Assembly: GCA_018826255.1 (NCBI GenBank) | Contig: JAHJZO010000042.1 | Coordinates: 1 to 33,972 of the forward strand | Length of the DNA stretch: 33,972 bases | Direction of reading: 5' to 3' | From: Patescibacteria group bacterium | GTDB taxonomy: Bacteria > Patescibacteriota > Minisyncoccia > UBA10092 | In this document: positions 17,594 through 24,542 of the stretch, one piece after another | Layout: every line of letters starts with the position of its first letter | Position numbering within the stretch: position 1 is the stretch's first letter | The notes under the pieces: generated by a model | What the model saw: only the letters and a program-made list of their open reading frames with translations | Told to the model about the DNA's origin: nothing | Database searches by the model: none | Made by a program: the position numbers and the translations under genes

Positions 17594-18136
17594 TTATAAT
17601 TTTTTTATTTGAAGCGAGTCAAGTTCAACCGCCGTTTCGCGACCGAACATTGAAATTAATACTTTAACCTTGCCATGGTCTTCATCTACTTCATTAACTT
17701 TGCCGTCAAAATCTTTAAATGGCCCATCAACTATTTTAACCGGATCGCCGACCGAAAATTCAATTTTGTATTTTGATTCTCCGCCGCTCATCCGTCTTTG
17801 AAGGTCAGTTATTTCCCCTGCCGAAACCGGAATGGGCATCGTCCCCGAACCGATAAAGCCGGTAACGCGCGGCGTGTTTCTGACCACATACCACGAATCA
17901 TCGGTAACAATCATCTCAACCAAAACATAGCCCGGATAAATTTTTTCTTCAATTACCCGCCGTTTGCCGTCTTTAATCTTAATTTTCTTTTCTTTCGGAA
18001 CCAGAACATTAAAAATTTTATCCTGCATATCCAGGGATTCAATTCTCTGTTTCAAATTGCGCGCCACCGCGTCTTCATAACCGGAATAGGTATGAAGCAC
18101 GTACCAGTTTCTGCCTTGTGACTGTTGCCGTGTCAT
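17594..18136 (-). CDS. nusG: Transcription termination/antitermination protein NusG
   Basis: Binds RNA polymerase and modulates pausing, Rho termination and transcription-translation coupling. The N-terminal NGN domain starts with RNWYVLHTYSGYEDAVARNLKQRIESLDMQDKIFNVLVP and contains KIYPGYVLVEMIVTDDSWYVVRNTPRVTGFIG. The C-terminal KOW domain reads FSVGDPVKIVDGPFKDFDGKVNEVD...VKVLISMFGRETAVELDSLQI. The 180-residue length is normal. secE ends three bases upstream and rplK starts three bases downstream, so all are co-transcribed from the promoter at 18347-18375. Confidence 0.97.
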   Translation of the reverse strand: MTRQQSQGRNWYVLHTYSGYEDAVARNLKQRIESLDMQDKIFNVLVPKEKKIKIKDGKRRVIEEKIYPGYVLVEMIVTDDSWYVVRNTPRVTGFIGSGTMPIPVSAGEITDLQRRMSGGESKYKIEFSVGDPVKIVDGPFKDFDGKVNEVDEDHGKVKVLISMFGRETAVELDSLQIKKL

Positions 18137-18139
18137 AGT

Positions 18140-18334
18140 TTATCTAAATAGAAAAATGTCCAGGCCCAAGCCGAAAAAGTAGTCTAAGACGCTCAAAAAT
18201 ACCGCCGTAGTAGCAGAAACACCGATAACTATCAATGTATACTTAACAGTAGTGTCTTTGGATGGCCACTCAACTTTGCTCATTTCAACTTTTACTTCTT
18301 TGAAATAATTTTTTATTTTTTCCAAATTGCCCAT
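18140..18334 (-). CDS. secE: Preprotein translocase subunit SecE
   Basis: Essential small clamp subunit of the SecYEG channel in the cytoplasmic membrane. The 64 residues have the short single-helix form. An amphipathic N-terminal helix is followed by the conserved surface segment FKEVKVEMSKVEWPSKDTTVKYT and one membrane helix (LIVIGVSATTAVFLSVLDYFFGLGLDIFLF). It is the first gene of the secE-nusG-rplK(-gatB) unit, with a clear promoter immediately upstream that starts in the gyrB stop codon. Confidence 0.95.
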   Translation of the reverse strand: MGNLEKIKNYFKEVKVEMSKVEWPSKDTTVKYTLIVIGVSATTAVFLSVLDYFFGLGLDIFLFR

Positions 18335-18346
18335 AAATCGGGTGTT

Positions 18347-18375
18347 AGAATAACAAATAATAAATTAAATGTCAA
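18347..18375 (-). promoter_or_regulatory. Promoter for secE-nusG-rplK-gatB
   Basis: Minus strand: consensus TTGACA (18370-18375), 17-base spacer, TATTCT (18347-18352). The -35 box overlaps the gyrB stop region (gyrB ends at 18365). Transcription would start about six bases before the secE ATG. Confidence 0.65.
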
Positions 18376-20317
18376 GGTTTTTGACTGTTTTGGCATGTAG
18401 CTGGATGAACCTCTTACGTGGGGCTACTTCGTCGCCCATTAATATATCAAACACTTTATCGGCTTTATCGGCGTCTTCAACACTGATTTGCTTCATGCTT
18501 CTGCTTTCCGGATTCATTGTCGTTTCCCAAAGTTGATCGGGATTCATTTCGCCCAAACCTTTATAGCGTTGAATGTTGGGATTTAATATTTTGTCTTTTT
18601 TGAAATCCCCCAAAATTTCCGCCTTATCTTCATCGGTATAGGCGTACTCGGATCTTTTTCCGCTTGAAATTTTATAAAGCGGCGGCTCGGCTACGTATAT
18701 GTGCCCCTGGTTTATCAATTCCGGAAAATAGCGAAAAAATAAGGTTAAAAGCAGCGTTCTAATGTGCGCGCCGTCAACATCCGCATCGGTCATAATTATA
18801 ATCCGTCCATAACGCAACTTCGAAATATCAAACTCTTCGGCAATGGCCGTGCCAAGCGCGATAACCAGCGCCCTGATTTCTTTGAAAGCCAATATCTTGT
18901 CAATTCTTGCTTTTTCAACATTTAAAATCTTGCCGCGCAGAGGCAAAATTGCCTGGAATTTCCTATCGCGCCCCTGTTTTGCCGAACCACCGGCCGAATC
19001 GCCTTCAACAATAAATAATTCCGATTCCACGGGGTCGTCGCTAGAACAGTCGGCCAATTTGCCGGGCAAGGCCAATCCTTCCATAATTCCTTTTCTCAAC
19101 ACTGTTTCCCGCGCCGCTTTAGCCGCTTTTCTGGCTTTCGACGCTAAAATTGTTCTTTCTAAAATTTTCTTCGCATCAGATGGATTTTTTTCAAGCCACT
19201 CTCCCAAGGACTCTCCAATTACCGCTTCTGTGGCGGTTCTGGCTTCAGGATTTCCCAATTTTGCCTTGGTTTGTCCCTCAAATTGCGGTTCTTGTAATTT
19301 AACGCTTATAGCGACCGTAAGCCCTTCACGCACATCTTCACCGGTAAGATTATCTTCCGAATCTTTTACATAACCATTTTTGCGGGCATAGTCGTTAAGC
19401 GTCCTTGTAAGCGCGGTCCTAAAACCTGTGGCATGCATTCCGCCCTCCCCCGTGTGGATGTTATTGGCAAAACTTAACTCCTCGGTCTGCATGTCTTCGG
19501 TATATTGAAATGCCGTTTCCACCACTATGTCATCATAAGTTTTTTCAACATAAAAAATATTTTCCTGAATGGGTTTTTCATTTTTATTTAAAAAGCGAAT
19601 GAAAGAAATTAAACCGCCCTCAAAATAAAAGGTGAAAGAGACGGGAATTTTTTTCCTTTCATCGCGGAAAATTATTTTAACGCCCTTTGTTAAATAAGCT
19701 TGTTCGCGCAAGTGTTCCAAAATTCTTTTTTCGTCAAACCACTCCCCTCCTTTTTCAAAAGTATTGAAAATTTCCTGATCGGGCTCAAAAGTAACTATAG
19801 TACCAGTTATTTTAGAAGTGCCGGTTTTTTTAACTTTTCCGGTTGGCTTGCCTCGTTCGTATTCTTGAGTCCAAATAGCGCCATCCCGGCAGACATCAAC
19901 CTTCAGCCAGCGCGATAAAGCGTTAACAACTGAAACACCGACTCCGTGAAGACCACCGGAAATTTTATATGACTCGCCGCCGAACTTGCCACCCGCGTGA
20001 AGAGTGGTCATAACCGTTTCAAGGGCCGATTTTTTGGTTTGTTTGTGAGTTTCAACCGGAATACCGCGTCCGTCATCAGTTACTTTAACTTTATTTTCTG
20101 GAAGTAAAACAATTTCTATATTTTTGGCATATCCTCCCATTGCTTCGTCCAGAGAGTTGTCAAAAACTTCCCAAACCAAATGATGCAGACCGTCAGGACC
20201 TGTTGAACCAATATACATCCCCGGCCGTTTTCTGACCGGATCAAGGCCTTCCAAAACATAAATGTCTTTGGCTGTATATGTTGGTTCTTTTTTTGTTTTT
20301 ATTTTTTCTTTTGCCAT
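18365..20317 (-). CDS. gyrB: DNA gyrase subunit B
   Basis: ATPase subunit of gyrase, which introduces negative supercoils. The GHKL ATPase has EVFDNSLDEA (N54), DDGRGIP (81-87) and GGLHGVGVSVVNALS. The transducer domain follows, then TOPRIM with LFIVEGDSAGGSAKQGRDRKFQAILPLRGKILNVEKAR and IIIMTDADVDGAHIRTLLLT, and the C-terminal QRYKGLGEMNPDQLWETTM. At 650 residues it is the standard short form without the enterobacterial insert. Its ATG overlaps the pheT stop by one base (TAATG). gyrA is not in the window. Confidence 0.97.
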   Translation of the reverse strand: MAKEKIKTKKEPTYTAKDIYVLEGLDPVRKRPGMYIGSTGPDGLHHLVWEVFDNSLDEAMGGYAKNIEIVLLPENKVKVTDDGRGIPVETHKQTKKSALETVMTTLHAGGKFGGESYKISGGLHGVGVSVVNALSRWLKVDVCRDGAIWTQEYERGKPTGKVKKTGTSKITGTIVTFEPDQEIFNTFEKGGEWFDEKRILEHLREQAYLTKGVKIIFRDERKKIPVSFTFYFEGGLISFIRFLNKNEKPIQENIFYVEKTYDDIVVETAFQYTEDMQTEELSFANNIHTGEGGMHATGFRTALTRTLNDYARKNGYVKDSEDNLTGEDVREGLTVAISVKLQEPQFEGQTKAKLGNPEARTATEAVIGESLGEWLEKNPSDAKKILERTILASKARKAAKAARETVLRKGIMEGLALPGKLADCSSDDPVESELFIVEGDSAGGSAKQGRDRKFQAILPLRGKILNVEKARIDKILAFKEIRALVIALGTAIAEEFDISKLRYGRIIIMTDADVDGAHIRTLLLTLFFRYFPELINQGHIYVAEPPLYKISSGKRSEYAYTDEDKAEILGDFKKDKILNPNIQRYKGLGEMNPDQLWETTMNPESRSMKQISVEDADKADKVFDILMGDEVAPRKRFIQLHAKTVKNLDI

Positions 20318-22338
20318 TATCTTATTTCGGCATTTAATTCTTTAATCAGCGCATTTTTAATTTTTTCCTCTTCGTGACGGACTTCTTCATTAATTAGCGT
20401 GCGCTCGGCTTGATAGATAATATGGAAAGCCAGATTTTTCCTGCCTTCGGGAAGTTCTTCCCCCTCGTAATAATCAAATAAATCGACACCTTTAACCAAT
20501 TCGGCGCCAGCGCCGTGAATCACATTCAGGACATCGTCTACTTTTGTCTCTCTGCCAACCAAAATAGAAATGTCTCTGATAACCGCCGGAAATTTTGAAA
20601 TCGGAGAAAATTCCCTTTCCTCTTCCACGATTTCAATTAGTTTTTCAAAGTCCAAGTGAAACATCGCGACTCGGCCGGGAATATCCAAAACTGCGAGCGT
20701 GGCCGGATTGACTTCACCGATAATTCCCAAAAAATTTTCACCGTATTTTATATGGGCAAATCGGCCGGGATGCCACCACTTGCTAACCGCCGAGTTATAT
20801 TGGCAATCCGTAATACCCAGATTTTCAAACAAAACATCAAGATCGCCTTTCAGTTCAAAAAATCTTCTGCCGGCTACATTTTCCTTGCTCTCTTTTACGG
20901 CGTAAATTCCGGCCAAACTAAGCCGTTCGGAAGCGGAAGCGGAAAAAACTTTTCCTGATTCAAAAAATTTCACCTTTTCGAAAAAACGAAAATTATTTTT
21001 TATATTTTTCAAAAGACCGAAAGTCAATTCCGGCCGCAGAAATTTAAAATCTTCGCTCGCTGGATTTTGAATTTCTATCAACTTACTTTTGTAATCTTCA
21101 CTGATATCCTTATCACCGACAAAAGAATAATTATAAACTTCGCTGAAACCGACGCCGGTTAAAATATCTCTGGTTTTATTGATTAAAAAATTAACATCAT
21201 TTTTTTTCGGAATAGTTATGGCGGCCACCGGCATTTGGCCTTTGAGATTCATACAGCCGTAAATTCGAAAGACCTCTTCAATCAAGTCCTCTTCTATTTC
21301 CAAATCAAGCCGCGCCGTCGGAACGGTGACAAAAAATAGTTTTTTACCTACGATTTTAATTTTGGCTCCCAGCGATTCCAGAGTTATTTTGACGAATTCC
21401 GGCTTAATATTTTCGCCGACTAATTTGTTTAAATAATCCAGATTCAGTTTTATTGTTCTGAGTAAAAATTTCTTCGGATAAATATCAATTTTGCCGCTCG
21501 CAATTTTAACGCCGGGAATAATTTCTTGAATCAAAGCGCAAACCCTGTTCATGCCAAATTCGGTCAAATTCGGGTCAATGCCGTAAGAAAAGCGGATGGC
21601 GGCATCAGTGTTCAACCCCAAAGTCCGGCTGGTTCGCTTGATGGCGCCCGATTCAAAATTAGCCGATTCAATAACGATTGTTCTTGTTTTTTCAGATATG
21701 CCAGTTTCCAGCCCGCCTTTGATTCCGGCAATAGCGGCGGGTTTTTTGCTGTCGGCGATTACCAAAACATCTTCATCCAAATCATAACGGCCGCCGTCAA
21801 GTGTATTGATTTTTTCGCCTTTTCGCGCAGTTCTTACGATAATTTTTTTGCCGTCTAACTTGTCATAATCAAAAGCGTGCAGCGGCTGGCCGATTTCAAG
21901 CATTACATAATTCAAAATATCCACGATATTGTTGTGAGAATTTATATTGAATTCGGCAAGCGCGTTTTTTAGCCATTTTGGAGAATGCCCGATTTTAACA
22001 TCAGTCAGGACTTTGGCGATATAGCGCGGACACAAATTTTTTTCAGTAACGCTTACTGAAATAAAATCGCCGGATTTAATTTTTGAATCTTCCCGAAATT
22101 TGGTTTTTAATTTTTTCAGCGGCTTTTTGGTCAACGTGGCAATTTCTTTCACTAGACCGTAATGCGACAGCGCGTCATGGGAACGATTGGGCAAAATATC
22201 AACATCCAAAATAGAATCGTTGTCGGTTTTTCTGAAGACCGCACATTCGAAAGAATGCATAGTCAGCAACTCCGCCAGTTTTTCAGGCGTTAATTTTATA
22301 TCAATATATTTTTTTAAAAAGTTATAAGAAAATTTCAT
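20317..22338 (-). CDS. pheT: Phenylalanine--tRNA ligase beta subunit, short form
   Basis: Forms the (alpha-beta)2 enzyme with PheS, carrying tRNA binding and editing. The protein is 673 residues against about 800 in E. coli. The inserted EMAP/OB tRNA-binding domain near residues 40-150 is missing, because MHSFECAVFRKTDNDSILDVDILPNRSHDALSHYGLVKEIA runs straight from the N-terminus into the B1 core. B3/B4 editing (IVDILNYVMLEIGQPLHAFDYDKL, RTSRTLGLNTDAAIRFSYGIDP), B5, the catalytic-like domain (YNYSFVGDKD, NPASEDFKFLRP) and the C-terminal FDX-ACB domain (ISKFPAVIRDISILVGRET...) are present. It lies four bases after pheS and overlaps gyrB by one base. Confidence 0.95.
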   Translation of the reverse strand: MKFSYNFLKKYIDIKLTPEKLAELLTMHSFECAVFRKTDNDSILDVDILPNRSHDALSHYGLVKEIATLTKKPLKKLKTKFREDSKIKSGDFISVSVTEKNLCPRYIAKVLTDVKIGHSPKWLKNALAEFNINSHNNIVDILNYVMLEIGQPLHAFDYDKLDGKKIIVRTARKGEKINTLDGGRYDLDEDVLVIADSKKPAAIAGIKGGLETGISEKTRTIVIESANFESGAIKRTSRTLGLNTDAAIRFSYGIDPNLTEFGMNRVCALIQEIIPGVKIASGKIDIYPKKFLLRTIKLNLDYLNKLVGENIKPEFVKITLESLGAKIKIVGKKLFFVTVPTARLDLEIEEDLIEEVFRIYGCMNLKGQMPVAAITIPKKNDVNFLINKTRDILTGVGFSEVYNYSFVGDKDISEDYKSKLIEIQNPASEDFKFLRPELTFGLLKNIKNNFRFFEKVKFFESGKVFSASASERLSLAGIYAVKESKENVAGRRFFELKGDLDVLFENLGITDCQYNSAVSKWWHPGRFAHIKYGENFLGIIGEVNPATLAVLDIPGRVAMFHLDFEKLIEIVEEEREFSPISKFPAVIRDISILVGRETKVDDVLNVIHGAGAELVKGVDLFDYYEGEELPEGRKNLAFHIIYQAERTLINEEVRHEEEKIKNALIKELNAEIR

Positions 22339-22342
22339 GCTA

Positions 22343-23380
22343 TCAAAATTGTTTTAAGAATCTAAAGTCGCTTGAATAAAAAAGCCGGATATCGCTTATG
22401 CCGTAATAAATCATGGATAAGCGGTCTAAGCCAACGCCGAAAGCGAATCCTTGCTGTTTGCCCGGAATATAGCCCGCCGCCTTAAAAACTTTGGGATGAA
22501 CCATGCCGGCTCCGGCCACTTCAAGCCATTTGGAACCGGTCTCCAGCTTAATATCCACTTCAATGCCCGGTTCAACAAAGGGAAAATATCCCGGCCTAAA
22601 TCTGATTTCAACCTTCTTTTTATTAAAAAATCTTTTAAAAAATTCTTCAAAAATGGCTTTCAGATTGGCCAGAGAAATATCTTCGCCGACCATAAGCCCT
22701 TCAATCTGATGGAATTGAATTTCATGGGAAGCGTCGGTGGCTTCATGGCGATAAACGCGGCCGGGGACGATAATCCGCAATGGAGGATTATTTTTTTCCA
22801 TATAACGCGCCTGCATCGGACTGGTGTGGGTTCTTAACAACAAATGTTGTTTCGGATTTTGGATTTCAGATTTCGGATTTTTAATCCAGAATGTGTCCTG
22901 CATCTCTCGCGCCGGATGGTCTTTGGAGATATTCAAAGCGTCAAAATTATAATATTCGCTTTCAATTTCCGAACCGAAAACAACCGAAAAACCCATTGAT
23001 TGGAAAATGTCCTCAATGCGGCGTTCGACTTTTGTCAAAGGATGAAGATGCCCCAGCGAAACACTCCTGCCGGGCATGGTAACATCAATTCCCTCTTTCT
23101 TAAGTTTTTCTTCAACAAATTTGTCTTTCAATTCTACCGATTTTTTGTTGATTAAATTTTCTAAGTCATTCCTTACGGAATTGAGACGGCGGCCGTTATG
23201 GGCTTTCAACTCTTCGGGAATGCCCGGGAGTTCTTTAATAAGGTCATTTAACTCGCCTTTGCGGCCGAGATATTTGACCCTTATCTCGTCAAGACGCACT
23301 AAATCAAGCGCTCGGCTCACCGCTTCTTTCACTTTTTTTTCCAAGATATTTATTTTTTCATCAAAATTTTCAACTGCCAT
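22343..23380 (-). CDS. pheS: Phenylalanine--tRNA ligase alpha subunit with a repeat-derived insertion
   Basis: Catalytic subunit of PheRS. Residues 1-90 form the N-terminal coiled coil. The class II core shows HPLTKVERRIEDIFQSMGF (motif 1 region), DHPAREMQDTFW, LLRTHTSPMQARYM, GRVYRHEATDASHEIQFHQIEGLMV (motif 2), RFRPGYFPFVEPGIEVDI, WLEVAGAGMVHP and FAFGVGLDRLSMI (motif 3). Residues 167-179 (KNPKSEIQNPKQH) have no family equivalent and are encoded by a degenerate GGATTT-type repeat. The longer frame to 23425 is ignored; the ATG at 23380 gives the usual MAVENFDEKI start. It overlaps the small membrane protein gene upstream by 31 bases. Confidence 0.95.
   Translation of the reverse strand: MAVENFDEKINILEKKVKEAVSRALDLVRLDEIRVKYLGRKGELNDLIKELPGIPEELKAHNGRRLNSVRNDLENLINKKSVELKDKFVEEKLKKEGIDVTMPGRSVSLGHLHPLTKVERRIEDIFQSMGFSVVFGSEIESEYYNFDALNISKDHPAREMQDTFWIKNPKSEIQNPKQHLLLRTHTSPMQARYMEKNNPPLRIIVPGRVYRHEATDASHEIQFHQIEGLMVGEDISLANLKAIFEEFFKRFFNKKKVEIRFRPGYFPFVEPGIEVDIKLETGSKWLEVAGAGMVHPKVFKAAGYIPGKQQGFAFGVGLDRLSMIYYGISDIRLFYSSDFRFLKQF
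22851..22880. repeat. Degenerate GGATTT-type repeat inserted in pheS
   Basis: On the plus strand the units TTCGGATT, TTGGATT, TTCAGATT and TTCGGATT follow one another (22851-22880). Read on the coding strand they give NPKSEIQNPK inside PheS, exactly where the family has no residues. This kind of ATCCGAAATC element is usually met between genes; here it is in frame. Confidence 0.6.
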
Positions 23381-23556
23381 ATTAAGAGTCCGAAACAAAC
23401 CAATCCTATTACCAAACTTACGCATAAAACAACGGCGCCGAACACGCCGGCATTTTGGGGGTTAGTCAGTAAAATAACGCTAAAAAAAGACGCCCAAGCC
23501 AAGATATTCGCGAAAATTAGGGCTATTAAATGCGCTTTTCCACCATCCCAAAACAT
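23350..23556 (-). CDS. Small two-helix membrane protein heading the pheS-pheT-gyrB operon
   Basis: A 68-residue protein I cannot name. Two hydrophobic helices, HLIALIFANILAWASFFSVILL and GVFGAVVLCVSLVIGLVCFGLLIW, are joined by a short TNPQNA turn and followed by a basic end (QLKILMKK). A TATAAT box lies just upstream so that transcription would begin at or within a base or two of the ATG (a leaderless message), which supports this start. Its 3' end overlaps pheS by 31 bases, implying coupled expression. The hydrophobic pattern and promoter placement make it more than a chance frame; function unknown. Confidence 0.68.
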   Translation of the reverse strand: MFWDGGKAHLIALIFANILAWASFFSVILLTNPQNAGVFGAVVLCVSLVIGLVCFGLLIWQLKILMKK

Positions 23557-23562
23557 GCTTGA

Positions 23563-23591
23563 ATTATATCAAATTTGCGCATCAAAAGCAA
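23563..23591 (-). promoter_or_regulatory. Promoter for the small membrane protein-pheS-pheT-gyrB unit
   Basis: Minus strand: TTGCTT (23586-23591), 17-base spacer, perfect TATAAT (23563-23568). The predicted start of transcription coincides with the ATG at 23556, so the mRNA would be leaderless. It lies directly behind the 3' end of the tRNA-fMet gene. Confidence 0.6.
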
Positions 23592-23637
23592 TAAGTGTTG
23601 CGGGGGTTGGATTTGAACCAACGACCTCAAGGTTATG

Positions 23638-24300
23638 CTTACTCTCTACAGCTTCCGCTGCTCCGCCATAATGGCGAATTTGGAGTCTGGACTTTCTCTT
23701 CGCCCCCTATAAATATAGGTTGGGCGCCTGCCGTTAAGTCTCTACACCTTTCCATCCTTTTGATATCAGGAGGACTTGGCTCGGGATTGCCCATTTTGGG
23801 TTTCCCCGAATTTGACAGGTTATCACGCGCGAATTTCTTCGCGCGCAGCCCATTGCAAAATTAAATCCCAAGCGTCGCGATAATCTGCCGAGAGAGGTTT
23901 TCTTTGACGCTTCTTTTCCTCAACAAAATGGATAACACTGCCGTAGGCGATAAACGCCTCAATGGGTAAAACATAAAATATGTTTGGCCCATTTAGATAA
24001 ATTACGGCAAAGTCAAAATCGGATTTTTTGTATGGTTCGCGCAACATAAGGCGTCTATTTGTCTTAGTTCTGCGATTATCTACAACAAAATTTCCTGACT
24101 TTTTATCCAACCATGCTGATTTGATTTGGATTTTTACCAGCTTGCCCCTTACATCCAAAACTAAATCATATGGAAGCCGATCGCCTAAAGGTTTTAGTAC
24201 TGCCCAGCCGTGTTCTAAAGTCCTCATAATCACGGCCTGTTCAGCTATGTCTCCTTTAAGTTTTGTATCCATTATTCAGGATTTTAATTTTGCGGAATCG
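23638..24300 (-). mobile_element. Group I intron in tRNA-fMet carrying a homing endonuclease
   Basis: 663 bases, placed after T33 of the tRNA. The 5' exon ends in U and the intron ends in G, as group I splicing requires. Reading the minus strand, the core folds as follows. P1 pairs GGCU of the exon with GGCU near 23850. P2 is an 8-bp hairpin with a GAAA loop (23826-23845). P3 is CCTGTC/GGCAGG. P4 is TTCGGG/CCCGAG, with AATCCCGAGCCAAG as the Q-like element. P5 is CCC/GGG, and P7 is GACT/AGTC with R-like TGTAGAGACTTAACG and S-like GAGAAAGTCC. P8 is CGCCC..CCTAT/ATAGG..GGGCG. P9 hairpins include CAGC-GGAA-GCTG. The endonuclease frame fills the P1 loop. All pairings were found by eye. Confidence 0.9.
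23823..24272 (-). CDS. PD-(D/E)XK homing endonuclease of the tRNA-fMet intron (I-Ssp6803I-like)
   Basis: A 149-residue protein encoded inside the group I intron, expected to cut intronless tRNA-fMet genes and so spread the intron. The N-terminal KGDIAEQAVIMRTLEHGWAVLKPLGDRLPYDLVLDVRGKLVKIQIKSAW matches the intron-type PD-(D/E)XK nuclease pattern. E11, D36 (PYD), Q49 and K51 (KIQIK) are the likely active-site residues, with glutamine replacing the usual acidic residue as in I-Ssp6803I, which comes from a cyanobacterial tRNA-fMet intron of about the same protein size (from memory). The start has no ribosome-binding site. The last 12 codons run through the P1 guide strand and the P2 hairpin, so the C-terminus (AAREEIRA) is shaped by RNA structure. 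No frame damage is seen, so activity is plausible. Confidence 0.9.
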   Translation of the reverse strand: MDTKLKGDIAEQAVIMRTLEHGWAVLKPLGDRLPYDLVLDVRGKLVKIQIKSAWLDKKSGNFVVDNRRTKTNRRLMLREPYKKSDFDFAVIYLNGPNIFYVLPIEAFIAYGSVIHFVEEKKRQRKPLSADYRDAWDLILQWAAREEIRA

Positions 24301-24334
24301 AGCCTTGCGAGCTACCAGGCTGCTCTACCCCGCA

Positions 24335-24363
24335 TTGAAATTATAGAATAATTCTGATAATAT
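24335..24363 (+). promoter_or_regulatory. Divergent promoter of tRNA-Met and tRNA-Asp
   Basis: TTGAAA (24335-24340), 17-base spacer, TAATAT (24358-24363), with tRNA-Met starting at 24376. The two promoters overlap face to face, and the short palindrome AGAATAATTCT (24345-24355) lies at their centre, so the tRNA units may compete for polymerase. Confidence 0.5.
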
Positions 24364-24369
24364 GGTCAA
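24340..24369 (-). promoter_or_regulatory. Promoter of tRNA-fMet
   Basis: Minus strand: TTGACC (24364-24369), 18-base spacer, TATAAT (24340-24345), five bases before the first tRNA nucleotide. It overlaps the divergent promoter of tRNA-Met/tRNA-Asp. Confidence 0.6.
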
Positions 24370-24375
24370 ATATTG

Positions 24376-24450
24376 GCCAGCGTAGCTCAGTGGTAGAGCA
24401 CCGCCCTCATAAAGCGGTCGTCACAGGTTCAATTCCTGTCGCTGGCACCA
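24376..24450 (+). tRNA. tRNA-Met(CAT), probably elongator
   Basis: Cloverleaf: acceptor GCCAGCG/CGCTGGC, D-stem GCTC/GAGC, anticodon arm CCGCC-CTCATAA-AGCGG, T-arm ACAGG-TTCAATT-CCTGT, discriminator A, CCA encoded (24448-24450). Anticodon CAT. The lowest anticodon-stem pair (31-39) is C-A, a mismatch. CAT can also mark tRNA-Ile2 with a modified C34; the GTCACAGGTTC variable/T-arm stretch resembles elongator Met, so Met is preferred. Confidence 0.9.
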
Positions 24451-24463
24451 AAAATCAATATAT

Positions 24464-24539
24464 GCGGTGGTAGCTTAGCCCGGTTTAAAGCGCCTCCCTG
24501 TCACGGAGGAGATCGTGGGTTCGAATCCCATCCACCGCG
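24464..24539 (+). tRNA. tRNA-Asp(GTC)
   Basis: Cloverleaf: acceptor GCGGTGG/CCACCGC, D-arm GCTTAGCCCGGTTTAAAGC, anticodon arm CCTCC-CTGTCAC-GGAGG, T-arm GTGGG-TTCGAAT-CCCAT, discriminator G (an Asp identity base). Anticodon GTC. CCA is not encoded. It lies 13 bases after tRNA-Met in the same transcript. Confidence 0.95.
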
Positions 24540-24542
24540 CAT

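Larger units (their letters stand above)
23598..24334 (-). tRNA. Initiator tRNA-fMet(CAT), split by a group I intron
   Basis: Exon 1 is 24334-24301 and exon 2 is 23637-23598. Joined, they fold as a 74-base tRNA: acceptor TGCGGGG/CCCCGCA, D-stem GAGC/GCTC with A11-T24 (a bacterial initiator mark), anticodon arm CAAGG-CTCATAA-CCTTG, T-arm GTTGG-TTCAAAT-CCAAC, discriminator A. CCA is not encoded (CAC follows). The intron splits the loop between T33 and the CAT anticodon. Position 1 is T pairing with A72, whereas most bacterial initiators have a C1xA72 mismatch. The anticodon stem has AGG/CCT instead of GGG/CCC. It has its own promoter at 24340-24369. Confidence 0.93.
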
